A stretch of DNA of 64,000 nucleotides from Diploscapter coronatus (GCA_964036155.1 OZ038422.1:51173201-51237200); one strand, 5' to 3'; shown: positions 1 to 12,494, numbered from the stretch's first letter. The notes: generated by a model not told the origin, from the letters alone. Program-made: numbers and translations.

Positions 1-2640
1 GGTCCGAAGGTTCATCACAACACAAGAGATGGGTTGAGGAAAAACAGAGGTTACGAGAGAGATAGAAAGAATTAGAAAGAGTGGAGAAAGAATGCAAGGA
101 GGAAAAGAAAGAAAAGAATAATTAATTATCTAGAGGGGCAGAGAAAAATATATCCAACAATTGAGTGATAGAGCCACTGATTTGAGCTGAAGCATTTGAT
201 CAAAGAAATAGCAGAACAAATTGAGATGGTCGGAAGAAAAAGAAAACGAAAAAAGAACAAGATTTTTGGGAAAAAAGAAGAAAAACTTGATGAATTGCGG
301 TTCAGAAAGAGGAGCATTGTACATATTTTCAGGGTGAGCGCCGAGTATAATTAAAATATTTCTGCGAATGCTCCATATTTTCATAATATGATGAAAATTT
401 TTTATAGACTATGTTTTAAACGATAGGAATCTTTATCATTTTAAGAATATAATAATTTATTTTGTCGGACGAAATAATCTAAGCATTTTTATAACCATCT
501 ATAACATATTTACGTATAAGTATTTGAAAAATTATCCTCGATGATCACATTATCCAAAACATAGAATATTTGAATAGGTTGGAGGATAGGATTAAAAACC
601 GGCCTGGATAACGTATTTCATCTTTGACTTAAGAAGTCTGGCGATATTCAGCCGATAGGTTCAAAAGCAATAACCCGGCGTCGTTTAGTGTGAAGCGGCC
701 AGTGAGGTTATTGCCAATTGGAATTGCCACATTAGAGGGCACAACACGGCGAGAGGGGAGATGGGAAACAAATGAGAACAAAAATTTGGGACAAATGTTG
801 GGAATAAGTGGGGGCAAAAATTGGAAACTTTATCAAAACTTATAGGAAAAAAACTATGCAATAGCCGAAAAATGAAGAATAAATCCATAAATTCTGATTA
901 AAGGAGCAAATCTATGGCAAAATTGAGGGATAATGAAGATCAGCTTTTTTGTTCTTAAAGTTAAAGAAAGAGTCAAAGATACAATTTGTTAGAGTCGGAG
1001 AAACGGATGAACTTTGCCAAGACTCTTGAGGAATCATGATGTAATTCGGATTGTGTGAATCTCGAAATTGGAAGACAGGCTAGAGAGTGTTGCTTGGCAT
1101 AATACAATTGAGAGACATCACACAATCAGAGGGAATCATAGATAACCAATTTTGAGAGGTCGAAAGATGAAGGGAGATAATGATGTTCGAAGAAAATAGT
1201 ATGGAAAGTGAGAGAAAAGAAGAAGAAAATGGAGAAATAGTCAAAGAAACAATGATTTAGAAATAGAGAGAGAGAGAGGAACTCTTCCTCCGTGCGGTTG
1301 GCTAGTTAGGCGCACTTCCTTCCGGACAGACGCGGAGCCTCAGCGACAATGCTCAGAATAAAAACCAACGATATTAGCCAGAGTACGCTATTTAAAGACA
1401 GCGTAATTTTGCAAAATTATATCTTTGGAATTTATCAGGGTTTTCCATAGGTAAGATGCAGAATTTTTCCTTAGCTATGGAAAAAGGCAGCTGATAGATA
1501 AGCACAGGAAATTTGTACCTGTTCATGGTTAAGACAGGTGAAAGTTGGAAAAAATCGAAGTAAATACGTGTACAGGTACGATATTTCGGTATCTGCGAGC
1601 ATTTATTGAATTTTTGCAAAAATACTCGAAAGGAATTGTCAAAAAAGATTGAAACAGGTGAAAAATGCTGAAGGATAGCACACCACCAATCGGATATCGC
1701 ACCAAAATTTATGGAGATGAGAGACGAGAGAAGAGGAATTCCAAAATTGCAGAAATGGAAATTTCCTTTCCCTTGAAGAGGAAGAATTGCAAAATGATGG
1801 GTGACAAAGCTGGGAAAAATTACGTATTCTGGCTTTCCAATTATTTCATGCGATTTTTTGATAAAATGGCTAAAAATCTTCGACTAATTATAAAGAGAAA
1901 ATTTTTAAGCCTCCCAAACATTCAGGCTCAAAACTGAATGACTTCAACATACGAACTAAAAATCGAACGAGCCAACCCATTTGATGCATTTTTAAGTTTC
2001 TCAACCCATTGTTCTTCTAAATGGGATCGCAAATTGTATGTCCTGTACCCATTTTTGTTCCCAAGAATAATTTTCGTCTCAAATATTCCAATTTTTGTTC
2101 CCAATATTTTCTGTCTTTCCCTTTTTCTCTTCTCCGTGCTATTTCTGCTATTTCCTCCATTGTTTGCTCTAACAGTCATCGTCTGTCTCTCACTTTTCGC
2201 CATCTTATTTTGGCTTTATCTCTCGCCACCCGACTGGAAGCAATATTTGCTTCTTTTCCTCTCGATTTTCTGTGCTATTTCTCGGTTTTCTGTTTCTAGG
2301 CGATTTTTCTCACTCACTAACATTTTGCTCAGGGCGTTATATAGCACCTCTGCGGAGTTTCTGTCTGAATCATACTATTTCTTTTCCTGTCTCATTCTTC
2401 TGTATTATTTCTCTTTTCTCTCGACCTTTTCTCTACTTTTCACACAATATTTCGCCATTTCCCTCATCTTTTCCGAAATTCTCATGCTTCGCCATCCCGA
2501 TATTTGCATGTTTCATCGATTTCTGGCGAGCTTGTAACCATCAGAAGTTCAATTTATCGATCTCAATTTATGCTGACTGGAATTACTTAATTCCCCTATT
2601 ATCTCAATTTTAAATACCTAGTTACCCAGCTAATTGCAGG
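1..2640. other. AT-rich region without a supported gene
   Basis: No chain of exons with good splice sites and protein-like composition is visible here. The first 130 bases and 1190-1280 are purine-rich, and 2040-2500 is pyrimidine-rich; the open frames there are low-complexity Phe/Ser/Leu strings produced by that bias. A copy of a dispersed foldback repeat lies at about 1430-1605. A splice-acceptor-like TTGCAG sits just before the first gene's ATG and could be a trans-splice site. Confidence 0.6.
1430..1605. repeat. Copy of a dispersed repeat also present at 27212-27395
   Basis: Both copies share a left motif (CATAGGTAAG, then a CAG and ATTTTTCCTTA) and a right motif (ACAGGTAC, then TTTC and GTA.CT) in the same order and about the same distance apart. 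The inverted symmetry is weaker here than in the other copy. This suggests a small non-autonomous element family; two copies are too few to define its ends. Confidence 0.45.
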
Positions 2641-3401
2641 ATGACATTTTGGAACCCCAACAACCCGCCCCCGTACGCCCAACAATTGCAGACAACCACG
2701 CCCAATGCCTCAATCGATCGAGTCATCTTTCAAATCGAATATCTATCAGGACAAATTAATGTTGTTTCCGGAAAGGTAAGAACTTTTTGCAAGTGGTGCA
2801 CGGTTTTACAGCGAGCAAACCCGTGTGGCATCTGCGCTTGTTATTTTTTAAAAATAAAATATACTCAAAACCTCAGAAGATTATTCAAAATTAAATTTGA
2901 TCGAGTTATGAACATTTTTGAAACCTCGATTTTTCGATTTTCAGATCTCAAACGCTGCTCAAGTGATTGGTGAGCGGGGAGCGGAAACTGTCCGAAAAAT
3001 CGGCGAAGACTTCAACAATGACACCATACAAAATGTAGATCGGATGTTGGTAAGTAAAACAATTTTAAAAAGTTTGAACAAAAAAGTCATGATATCATCA
3101 TCTTCAAAAAATCTTTTAGGATATTGTCCGCCAGAAAACGCACGATTGGCCCATCGTTCCTCTAATCGTCGTTGCCATAACTGGGTTGGTCTTGATAGCG
3201 ATCGGGGTAAGTTTCAGAATTTTCATGTTGAAGCTTAAGACACGTTATTTAATAGGAAATTAATTGTTATTTTTTTCAAAATAGCTTAATTTTCAGTTTC
3301 TATTCCTGTCGTCAAAAGCCTATCTGAAATATACGGAATACAAAACCCATAAGCAGATAGAATTGGCTGCGGAAGACATTGAAAACCTGGGAAATGAATG
3401 A
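2641..3401 (+). CDS. Small single-pass membrane protein, tandem family member 1
   Basis: Four exons (2641-2775, 2945-3049, 3120-3206, 3297-3401), all joined in phase 0, give 143 residues. The N-terminal 80 residues are hydrophilic and probably helical (starting MTFWNPNNPPPY, then IDRVIFQIEYLSGQINVVSG). One membrane segment of about 20 residues (IVPLIVVAITGLVLIAIG) lies at about 90-112, followed by a charged tail ending LGNE. There is no signal peptide, so a tail-proximal anchor is likely. Exon 1 is 135 bases, as in the paralogue at 10929, and the order hydrophilic exon, short helical exon, TM exon, tail exon is shared by all three family members. A polyadenylation signal AATAAA is at 3562-3567. 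I do not recognise a named family; the general shape resembles SNARE-like or coiled-coil anchored proteins, but no such motif is clear. Confidence 0.8.
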
Positions 3402-4348
3402 AGAATTTCATTTTGAGAATTTTACGCTTCAAAATTGTACATAAAAACTAAATTTCTACCAAATATAATTCACCATACTCTGAAATATTTTCACTTATCA
3501 TAGTATTTCCTGTTGATCTCATCATTGTTATTATTGTTGACTTATGAAATTATTTCGAAAAAATAAACTAAATCTCATTTCAATAGCACTCGTATGAAAT
3601 TCCAGATCATTTTTAGCACATATCTTAAAATTCTACTATTTGTTTGCCATCTAGTTTTTTCCGCAAAAAATTCGATTTTCTTGGCTCTATCGCACTATCT
3701 CTTTACCATCAGGTCTCCGTCTAAGCTCCTTCGAGCATACTTGCCGCGAGCAAGTGTCATTGAGAATTTGAATCGAACAGAGAGATCAGATGAAATTGAG
3801 ATAGAAAAAGAATTCAGAATAACGAGGACTGTGTGAGACAATAAAAATCCAACAGAAAGACAGAGCTGCATGAAATGCATGAATAAAGAATGCCTACCAA
3901 TTTTCTACGAAAAAAATCGATTTTCATTTCTGATCTATCCGAAATCTCTATCTTGTTTTTTGTTGTTTTAAAATTTTGAACATATTTAGAAATTCTAAGG
4001 AATTGTAGACCTTTTACTATTCATACGATGTTAACATTTATTGATCCTTATTGATTGTTCAAAGTTTTTATCTCGACGATCTAAAAATTTGTTGGTAACA
4101 CACATTAAAATACTATAATTTTCAATTATGGGCTTAATTTGCAAATCCCTATTGCGTTACATTCTCCATATCATGCTTATCATATCATTCGCCTTATTTA
4201 TTTGTATAGTAACATTCGTCTGGCTGTAAATTGGCAAGTTGCGTACTGGTCAGTGTCAGTTTATAGCTTAGAGATCAAAGAGTTTTGATTAGGGTTGGAG
4301 ATGCAGGGTAAAGTATTGGAAACTCTGGCAGAATTTTGCATAATAAAG

Positions 4349-4394
4349 CTTTCTTTCTCTTTCTCTCTCCCTCTCTCTCTCTCTTTCTCTCTCT
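4349..4394. repeat. CT-rich simple repeat
   Basis: An almost pure pyrimidine run made of CT and CTTT units on the plus strand, within a wider pyrimidine-rich stretch at about 4340-4820. Confidence 0.8.
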
Positions 4395-5990
4395 TGTTGC
4401 ATTTGATACGGCTCTTGTACAAATATTAACCCGAAGAGCCAAAGGTACAAAGAGACTAGAGAGCGTGGAAAATGAAGAGGAAGGAAAAGAAGCAGACAAT
4501 TCGAGAGCACACACAACCGATAGCCTCAGGGTGAAAGGACTGTCCGTTTCCTTTCCTCTCTTTCTTTTCCATAGTGTTTCTCTTGCTCTTTCTATCTCTT
4601 TTTAGCTCTCTATCCCTAAATTTCCCTTTCTCTTTGCACCCGCTTCTATCTTTGGAAGGTCTATTTCGTTAATTTTCTGTTTCTCTCAACTCTCTATCTT
4701 CATGTTATCCTTAACACTAGTGATTTTCTAATTGTCTGCGCCCTCTCTAATTTTTCCATTGTCTTTCGAACTCTCTCAGCATACCTCTCTCTTTATGGTT
4801 TTCTGTGTGTGAGAGCCGACGTTGAAAAGACGATTCCGAACATCTTCTAGTTATTCCCGCCATTTTTCTGAATCTTTTTTCTGCTATATTTTCAGCCTTT
4901 GCTAAATAAGGTAATTTGAACCATTTTGAACTTGAAGCGCAAATGTCATTTTCGTAGTTTCAAGCTTTACTATGTCTGATGACTTGCATTTAATTTAAGC
5001 TCCGTCCGTTTTTCTTATTTCAAAATAACCGACATTTGAAGATCAAGTTCATGGCACTATTACTTTTCCATAAGCTCCATTTCGCGCCATATTTCGATGC
5101 GATATACAACACTTTCCTATTTTCGCCAATTTGCTATTGTACGTTTCAAAACATAATGAGGAGCCCTCTTTTCTCCCTCTGAAATTTTCGCGTTTGCTTG
5201 CTATGTTATACTAAAACAAAAATAGCAACGAAAAATATAATAAGGAAATCTTGAAACCAACTAAAATATCGTTAGTTTCGAGACTGAAAACTATTATTGG
5301 TATTTCGTATCATTAGAAGATACACTTACGCTTGATAATGTTGGGCTGCTTTATTTGCATAATGTGATGTTCGAAATTTGTCCGAGAGATTAGAACGAGA
5401 AATATATTTGATAATGAAAGAAAGTGATGATACTGACTCTCCTACAACTTCTAAAGCATACATTTGTAATTTATTATGACATATCTGAATCTGAATAATT
5501 TTTGCTTCATTGCTCGATTGGTCTCAACAATGTGCTAAACTCCGAATTTTTAGTCTTTTTTTTTCAAATCTTGCTGAAAGTTTCTCATATCAGTTTTGAC
5601 TTATCAAAACTCAAAAGTACGCACCCCTTTTATTTATCGATAAATATTGATAATTCCCATCGCTCCGCGCGCAAAGCAACGAAAAAGCGCGGTTGATAGA
5701 TTTATTTTTGAGTTTTCGGCACCTTTATTTGATCTGTCTAACTTTACCCGATAATCTAAAAGTAAAATTTTTCGCACCCTCAGAATTACCATCCAAGCTC
5801 CAATAGTTAAAAATTTTAATAATATTTTCAATCTTCTAAATTTTTGTAGCACATCTATTATTTTAAAATTACTTTCAATATTAAATTATATGAGCATGGT
5901 TGAACACGTTTCTAGCAATAAAACTTCAATGCTTATCATATTGATAAGTCTAAATTTGCCCATAAAATGAGTAGAGGGGAACTCAAATAA

Positions 5991-6075
5991 GTTTAACTAC
6001 GATAGTTAAACGAAAATTTAACTACCATAATTAAAAGTTTTACTATAGTAAAACTCATCTGGGTCCCACCCAGAT
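5991..6075. repeat. Cluster of three short perfect palindromes
   Basis: Three hairpin-forming palindromes lie within 85 bases. 5991-6011 has a 9-base stem GTTTAACTA with a 3-base spacer. 6036-6055 is a perfect 20-base palindrome centred on CTATAG. 6057-6075 is ATCTGGGT with a 3-base loop and its exact complement. They could be one small structured element or nested binding sites. Confidence 0.75.
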
Positions 6076-7729
6076 CAATAAAATTTGAATCTTTCTGGTC
6101 TTAATCCCTAATTAATCCTTCACTTATGTTCAGAATTCTTTGATATCATCCCGAGTTCTATTTATTTACTCTTATGACTCAGAGGACTTGTGTGGGATTT
6201 TTCTTAATGTCTGGTGCAGAAAATATTTCATCATCGTTCGATGAATACTATGCCCTTTCCGGATGGTTTTACTATTCTCCAGAAATTATCGATTTTTTAC
6301 GAAATATTATTCATTCTCCGGAATATTTTTTTAAAATCATGCTAAAACCCTTGTGCAGAGCAATATTATATTTTTGAATAATTCATTTAAGGCTACTCAC
6401 AATCAGATTGAGCGTATCAAATATCTTTATCTATCTATACTTTTTCCATTTGCAATCTAGTCAAATTCTATATCATTGTTCCCCAGAGCATGCTCTACAA
6501 ATCTATACCAAAACTAGCCTAATTATCGATCCAATTATCCTAATCGTCTTATTTTTATTATTAAGAATCCTTAAAACGTAGGCTTACGCATTTTGGTGTC
6601 TTTGCTCTCTCGCGTGCACATGTTGCTTGAGGGGCTAATAGAAGCGTGAGCGGTTCTGTGTTCGTCATTATTTGGTCAACTTGAAGGGACGAAATAGTGA
6701 GAAAAATTGAGAGAGAGAATAGAAAGAGTCAGAAAATCGAGAAATAGTATTAAATTTTGTGAGGAGAGGAAGCGAAAATGATAATAGACCAAATGAGTTG
6801 AGTCATATTCCGTGCGTATTCAGGATAAACATCATAAAGTCGGGGAATGATTTCCTTCCTTTCATTGCACATAGAATTTGATTTACGAATTTGCTTCTGG
6901 ATGAATTTTTTTCTTAAAAAATGTTGTCTTACTATTCCTTCAATAATTCCCAAATTGTAGTATTTTAATTCAAAGTTTCTGAAGTATAATTTCAACAGGC
7001 GACTTCTTTAAACCTCTAATTTTCTATATTATTTCGTCCCAAACTTGCATACAATGCGTTATCGCTATGACTAAGACCCGCCTCGTCCCTAGCGCATAGC
7101 CATTTTTTGCATCACAAGCGCAATCAAGCCTTATGATTCTGTTGCTTCTACTTCTTTTTTCTCCACTATTTATGATTATATTTATTTTATAACCTTTAAA
7201 ATATATCAGCGTATTAACGTAATTTTTTTAAGCATAAGCTGTGGATTATTAGACTCCAATTTTATCTTCGAACTCATTCATTTTCTAAATGCCAACTTTA
7301 ATGCACAAGAAAAAGTCTCCGTATTTATCGATCGAAAAATATCAATTTCTTATATTGAAGGTTTCATTTCACATATCCAGTCGAATATAGCATTTTCAAT
7401 CGTTCGAATCGTTCAATATTATGCAAATATTGAAAATATCTCACATTTTCCACGAAAAGTGCGCGACTCTGATCGTAAAATTGCGTTTTTTTTTACTATC
7501 AAGAGCCGATATTTGTCAAGATCTTTACAGTTTGCAAAACCTATCATTTCTCAAGTCTTATTTTGATTTGCACCAATTTCAATCCGGCAAACTTTAATTA
7601 TTCTCATTAGATTTATCAAACTCCTTAACATATGTTCAGACTTATAAAATGTTATCATTTTCCGCAAGAAAGTTGTTAATTTATGTTATCTCATCGATTT
7701 TTAGCAAATTTATTGATTTTCAGTTAGAA

Positions 7730-9320
7730 ATGTCGGTAGATCAGACGATAAATGAGCTGTCCGGGACGTTAGCACAATTATCAATGCTCGTAGCGCAGAT
7801 TAATGGACAGATCGGAAGTGTAACGTCTCGAATAAACCAGACGCTAGATAACTTTGATAACGTAAGATTTTTCTAATACATGCTACAGACACTTTTATTC
7901 CATAATAAATGCTTATTTATATAATGGAATTTCTAACTGTAATCACTTGAATATGTTCATAAAAGATCTAAAAATACAGTACTCAGTAATTTAGCATTTT
8001 ACGAAATAGTGTAAGCTAGACAAAGTTGAATAATTATTTTTTATCTTTCTTCCATACTATTTCATACGTTACTCTCGTTACTATTTTTTCCAGGTTACCT
8101 TTATAAAATCCATTTAGGCAGTAGCAAATATAGCCAAAGACGCCGGTTCCGTTACATATCAAGTTGGCGATACTGTATCTCAGGTATGAGCTTTATCCTA
8201 TAGCTTTTATGATTAATATTTTAAGATACCGAACTCTTGGGTATTTTACGTCCTATTTATAACGCTAATCATCGTATTTCTATTATTGTCTATAGTGCTA
8301 TGTTTGAATTTAATCACCAAAGTACATGCAATTTACACGCTAATGCGAACGAATGATGGTATGTAAATTAAAATAGCTTTTAAAAACTCTAGTTTGTTGT
8401 GAGCACAGTTTTATCAATGAAAATTAGTTCTTTAGTTCTTTAAATCATAAATCATATTTCAAACCAACTCAGTATTTTAATCAGTAATATCACTGGTTTA
8501 CAGTTTAATTCGAAGCATATTTTTATTTAATTAATGGTTTCACTGTTATTAGTGTGGCATCACAAATTTCATTCTCTAAACCCGTGTGAATTTCGTTGTC
8601 TCATTTGAGGAGCCGATCGCGCTTTGATGGAATCTCGAGAGGACTCGGGTGAATTTCTGACGCCACCTCAAAAGCCCCAACCCTACATGCTACCATACAA
8701 CCCACCACTAGTACCACAGCTCCAAAATGGTAACACGAGTTACCAAAATGGGTCGCAGAATGGACACATTTCACTAGATATGGAAGGAGAACCGAGGCGG
8801 TACGGAGCGGGTCCGAGGCAACAGGTTACGTCGGTTGGAGGTCAGGCGCCATGGCCAGGTAGGGGAGTTCGACGTTGTGATTAAAACTATCTTGCCTGGA
8901 GGAATTTATAGCGAAATTCAGCGGGGAATCTCCGCAAAATTATGCTACAAATCGTCCTATCCCCAAAATGATTCACTTTGTTGCAATATCAGTAAATAAA
9001 TCACCTTACATTTTCGCTTTTAGATATAATCTGTAATAATTTGGAACATTTACATTTCTGTAAGTAACGCCATTGTGTAACAGTTTGTAGTAAAAATAAT
9101 CTCCACTGATCTAATCTACAATGTCGTAAATTTCATGGAAATTTAACAAATGTGAATAGTTTCAGATTCATCAACCCGAGAAGACCCCCAGGCCCAACCC
9201 CGAACGAACCTCTACCAACGACGGCAATCTGGTGAATCTAACGGTGGAGGCCGATATAACGTGCCCACTGGAACTGCAGTGAATTACAACCGAAATCCGA
9301 GTTCAAGTTTGCAAGTTTAG
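7730..9320 (+). CDS. Single-pass membrane protein with Pro/Gln/Asn-rich tail, tandem family member 2
   Basis: Exons 7730-7861, 8118-8183, 8226-8358, 8610-8858 and 9166-9320 give 244 residues in one frame. Exon 1 begins MSVDQTINELSGTLAQL, homologous in layout to MGVDQEVENIYEAI of the paralogue at 10929. The TM segment (WVFYVLFITLIIVFLLLSIV) is in exon 3. Exons 4-5 add a long hydrophilic tail rich in Pro, Gln and Asn (for example PPQKPQPYMLPYNPP). The link from exon 3 to exon 4 uses a weak acceptor TTTGAG at 8604-8609. The alternative is an exon at 8553-8608 that ends in TGA with the tail CEFRCLI, and a separate downstream gene starting at the ATG at 8627. The TGA at 8606 and the ATG at 8627 are in the same frame, so either reading is possible. 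Function unknown. Confidence 0.65.
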
Positions 9321-10928
9321 GGGTCGAAATTTGCAACCTGAATAGCGACTTGCTATTAATTTTATATTGACTAAAATTTGTTGTATTCATTTAAAGTCAT
9401 TCGTTAAAGCGACAACATTTTCCAAATTATTTTGCAATTTCGATTTTTAAGTCTCCGAGATAGAGACAGACAATATTTCTTTTAAAAGCTCCGTAGTCAT
9501 GAGATGAGAACTTAGACATCATCGAATTTTAAGTTGTCGATATGCGATTTACGGGTTCTAGGTTATTTTATTATTTTCGAGGTTTTTGCTTAATTGAACT
9601 TATACTGACTGCTATAACCTTCAAATCTTTCTTTTCGCATTTTTAGTATAAGCTGATTTCAGAATAACTGTATTTTGTTTTCCTCCTCAGGATAAGATTT
9701 TCTGAAACGTATCTTTAAAACCCTTCTCATAAACTATTTTCTATGTCAGATTGCCTTACGTTTATCTTCAGGCTCAATTTCCTACCGGTGCTTATTTTAA
9801 CAACTTTTAAATGACTTTTTACTTATCCTTATCATATACGTCTTCAGTATTGTTTCTAATTTTTTAACATTTAAATATTGAAACTCTTAGAACTTATACG
9901 ACTTTCTGTGATTGTACCGTCATCCTTCTATTCAAGCACTTATTTTCAATATGACTTCTAAACGTGATGAACTACTGCCAAATTTTGATAGCCCTTGACA
10001 TATCCGTGATCTCTATATCTTACGCTTTGTCTTTATATGCTATTTTTAAATCGAAATAAAAATTTGAATTTAAACACAAAGTGATTTCTTATGTCTTCGA
10101 ATACTTTGTTCTCAAGAAAGTGTAAGAAAGTAATTTCTGTTGATATGAGAAGAAAATAATCATTTGATGTTTTGGAAGGCAAGTACCCGAGTATCCATCA
10201 TATTGACTGTTAGAAATGTGCAATGCCATAACTCAGCAAAACAGCATAAAATAAAGGGAAATCTCGTTCGCTTTCACGTTCTCTCTTTATAGCTTGCAAT
10301 GTTGCGATATTCCTGAATTACAACTTATTTACACCCACACATTCCAATCTAGGCAAATCATCCATATCCATGATTCATAGTTCTTCGCGATTCATGTGAC
10401 TGTGTCAACATATCAGTATATGGCCTGGATGAAATAGTACGGAATGCTGAGATGCAGAAGAGTAAGAAGAATTTGTTGATAAGCTCAGAGCGTGCTTTGC
10501 TATAGGCTCATATTCGAGTCTATAAAATCTAGAATATCGATTTTCTAAAGGTCTATTTCGAATCTAACTAAGTGGAGTTCGGAAATTGCTAAAGTAAGTT
10601 TCGGGTTTATCCATGATCAAATAAACGGTAATTAGAATAATTGTTATTCCATTAGCTTTTTTATTTTGTATCTTGCACTAAACTTACAAAGAACTTATTT
10701 TATCCCTTTTAGCGATAATTGAGATATTTATGAATGAGAGAGAGCGCTGAGAAGCTAAGAAAAAAGTTGCAGCTTGTAGAAAAACGGGCGTATCTAGTAG
10801 GTTATATAAATTATGAAATGACAAGTCAACGATTATTACATTAGTCTTCTCTACATTTAGGCGCATACATATCAATTATCAAGGTAAACAATTATCCAAT
10901 TAAGACATTACCTCAAATCGCCCTCAAA
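9321..10928. other. Intergenic DNA, nothing recognised
   Basis: AT-rich DNA between family members 2 and 3. It holds probable 3' UTR sequence and no exon-like open frame on either strand. Confidence 0.6.
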
Positions 10929-12050
10929 ATGGGTGTGGACCAGGAAGTAGAGAACATCTATGAAGCCATCTACAACATCAACGGAAGTCTGTCCACGTTC
11001 AGTCTCACACTCGGGAACTTCGTCGAAAAAATGGATAATATTTTAGGGGGCTTCGACAATAAGGTGATTTTTCTAACATTATAAATTAGAATTAGTTTTC
11101 AGGTCCTTGGGGTTGTAGATAAAGTGAACCAAATTGGCGACCAGACGACGAGTTTCATGAATCATGTGAGTTTTCGTGTTTCAAAAATTTGAGGCTTACA
11201 ATTAGTTATGCTCATAATTGGGCAATTGATCGCATTTAGAGAAAACCTACCAAGAAACTTCCCTAAGTGCGTGCTCGATGAGTTAGGAAAGCTGATATAA
11301 AAACTAGGGTTGATATGCAATAATGTACTTTCCATAATTAAGAAACCAATTTTAAAAAATTCTAAAAAACCAAGAAATGAATATTTTCACTATTTCCTTC
11401 ATGCAAATTGCTTAAAATAGCCTCCTCTATCGATGGCATAGGATTTGGTCGCTTTGAAAAAATTCGATGTTCTCTAAAATGAGCCAGTTTTGGTGCAAAT
11501 CGATAAAGAAAGTTATTTTGAGCAACTTTCGTGGAAGAAGTAGTGAAAAATATTTATTTCCTGATTTTTTGAATTTGGTTTCTTAACCATGGAAAGTACA
11601 TTATTGCATATCAGCCCCTAGTTTTTATATCAACTTTCCTAACTCATAGAGCACTTCAAAGCTATGTGGGCCTTGACCGGAAAGTCGAGTACACGCTTGG
11701 GGAGGCTCCCTTCTTGTTAGATTTAAATTGGCAAAATTGTCAAATCCGTGAGAATTACCTAACTTAGTTCCCCTCCTCGATCGCATATCTATTAATGATC
11801 TTCCTGGTCGTTATCGTTCTCAATCTTCTATCCGTTTGGTTGATCTACTACATTTACTTATTCATCAACGAACGGGAGATTAGATTCGACAGGCAAGTTC
11901 GGCTGTATCGGAAACAGATATATCGGATGTTGCCTGAAGAGGATTTGTAAGCAATCAAAATTAGATGAAGTGAAAATTACGCCCGATTTCAGCTACAATG
12001 CCGATACAACGTCAATAAACAGCGAGAACTACATTAAAATCGGGCCGTAA
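10929..12050 (+). CDS. Small single-pass membrane protein, tandem family member 3
   Basis: Exons 10929-11063, 11103-11165, 11768-11946 and 11993-12050 give 144 residues. The N-terminus MGVDQEVENIYEAIYNING and the exon end GGFDNK match member 2 (MSVDQTINEL, LDNFDN) in position and pattern. A TM segment (IAYLLMIFLVVIVLNLLSVW) begins at about residue 71 and runs into a basic/acidic tail (NEREIRFDRQVRLYRKQ), ending NYIKIGP. The 602-base intron 2 is far longer than the others because it contains a foldback element at 11253-11710. AATAAA is at 12140-12145. No signal peptide; the topology is probably N-terminus outside the bilayer plane with a cytoplasmic tail, but this is inference. Family not recognised. 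Confidence 0.82.
11253..11710. repeat. Foldback (MITE-like) element inside an intron
   Basis: The core arms at about 11281-11400 and 11535-11646 are inverted copies: AGGAAAGCTGATATAAAAAC, TGCAATAATGTACTTTCCA and AAGAAACCA on the left recur reversed on the right (TTGCATATCAGC, CTAGTTTTTATATCAACTTT). Weaker similarity extends outward on both sides. About 130 bases of unpaired sequence separate the arms. No coding capacity. Confidence 0.75.
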
Positions 12051-12360
12051 CGCGATGATCTCATTAATGAAAATGTTTCATAAAATCAAGTCTTTCGAAA
12101 ATTGTACAAAATGGTAGTACCCCCAATTTCGTGATATTGAATAAAGTATTTTGAAGGAAATTATGACATTGAATCAATCACTTTTTGGGAATATTTCGAA
12201 CTTCTCAGTCTTTCAGCGGTTGTACAGAATAATAGTGTCATCAATTGAATGAGAGGAAAAACTAAGAATAAACTTTTATTAAAAAAATGACGTTGAATCA
12301 ATCACCCCTTCTGAAAATGCTTCAAGCTTTCTCCTGTCTATCGATTGATGTACAAATTTG

Positions 12361-12494
12361 GGCTCCAGGTACTTTGTTCCCATGAGTGAGTACTTTGTTA
12401 CCAAAGCAGAAATAGTGTAGAATAAGAAGAAAAAAGGAGAGAAATAGCGTTTGGTAACAAAGTATTCACTCGTGGGAACAAAGTACCTGCAGCC
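12361..12494. repeat. 134-bp near-perfect hairpin repeat
   Basis: The 45-base arms 12361-12405 and 12450-12494 are inverted copies with very few mismatches (GGTACTTTGTTCCCA and TTTGTTACCAAA on the left, their complements on the right). A 44-base A/G-rich loop separates them. This is typical of a small MITE, or of a transcript that would fold into a long hairpin. Confidence 0.88.

Larger units (their letters stand above)
3402..7729. other. Intergenic DNA, no supported gene
   Basis: About 4.3 kb between tandem paralogues 1 and 2. It contains the 3' end of member 1, a CT-rich strand with a (CT)n tract at 4349-4394, and the palindrome cluster at 5991-6075. Open frames here are short and lack flanking splice signals or recognisable composition. 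Confidence 0.6.

Noticed and set aside
126..384. Minus-strand open frames rich in Phe and Ser
   Set aside because: They come from a purine-rich plus strand; low complexity, no splice context, no domain.
1938..2613. A 199-residue plus-strand open frame and overlapping frames
   Set aside because: Phe/Leu/Ser/Ile-rich throughout a pyrimidine-rich stretch; no membrane-protein pattern with loops and no splice partners.
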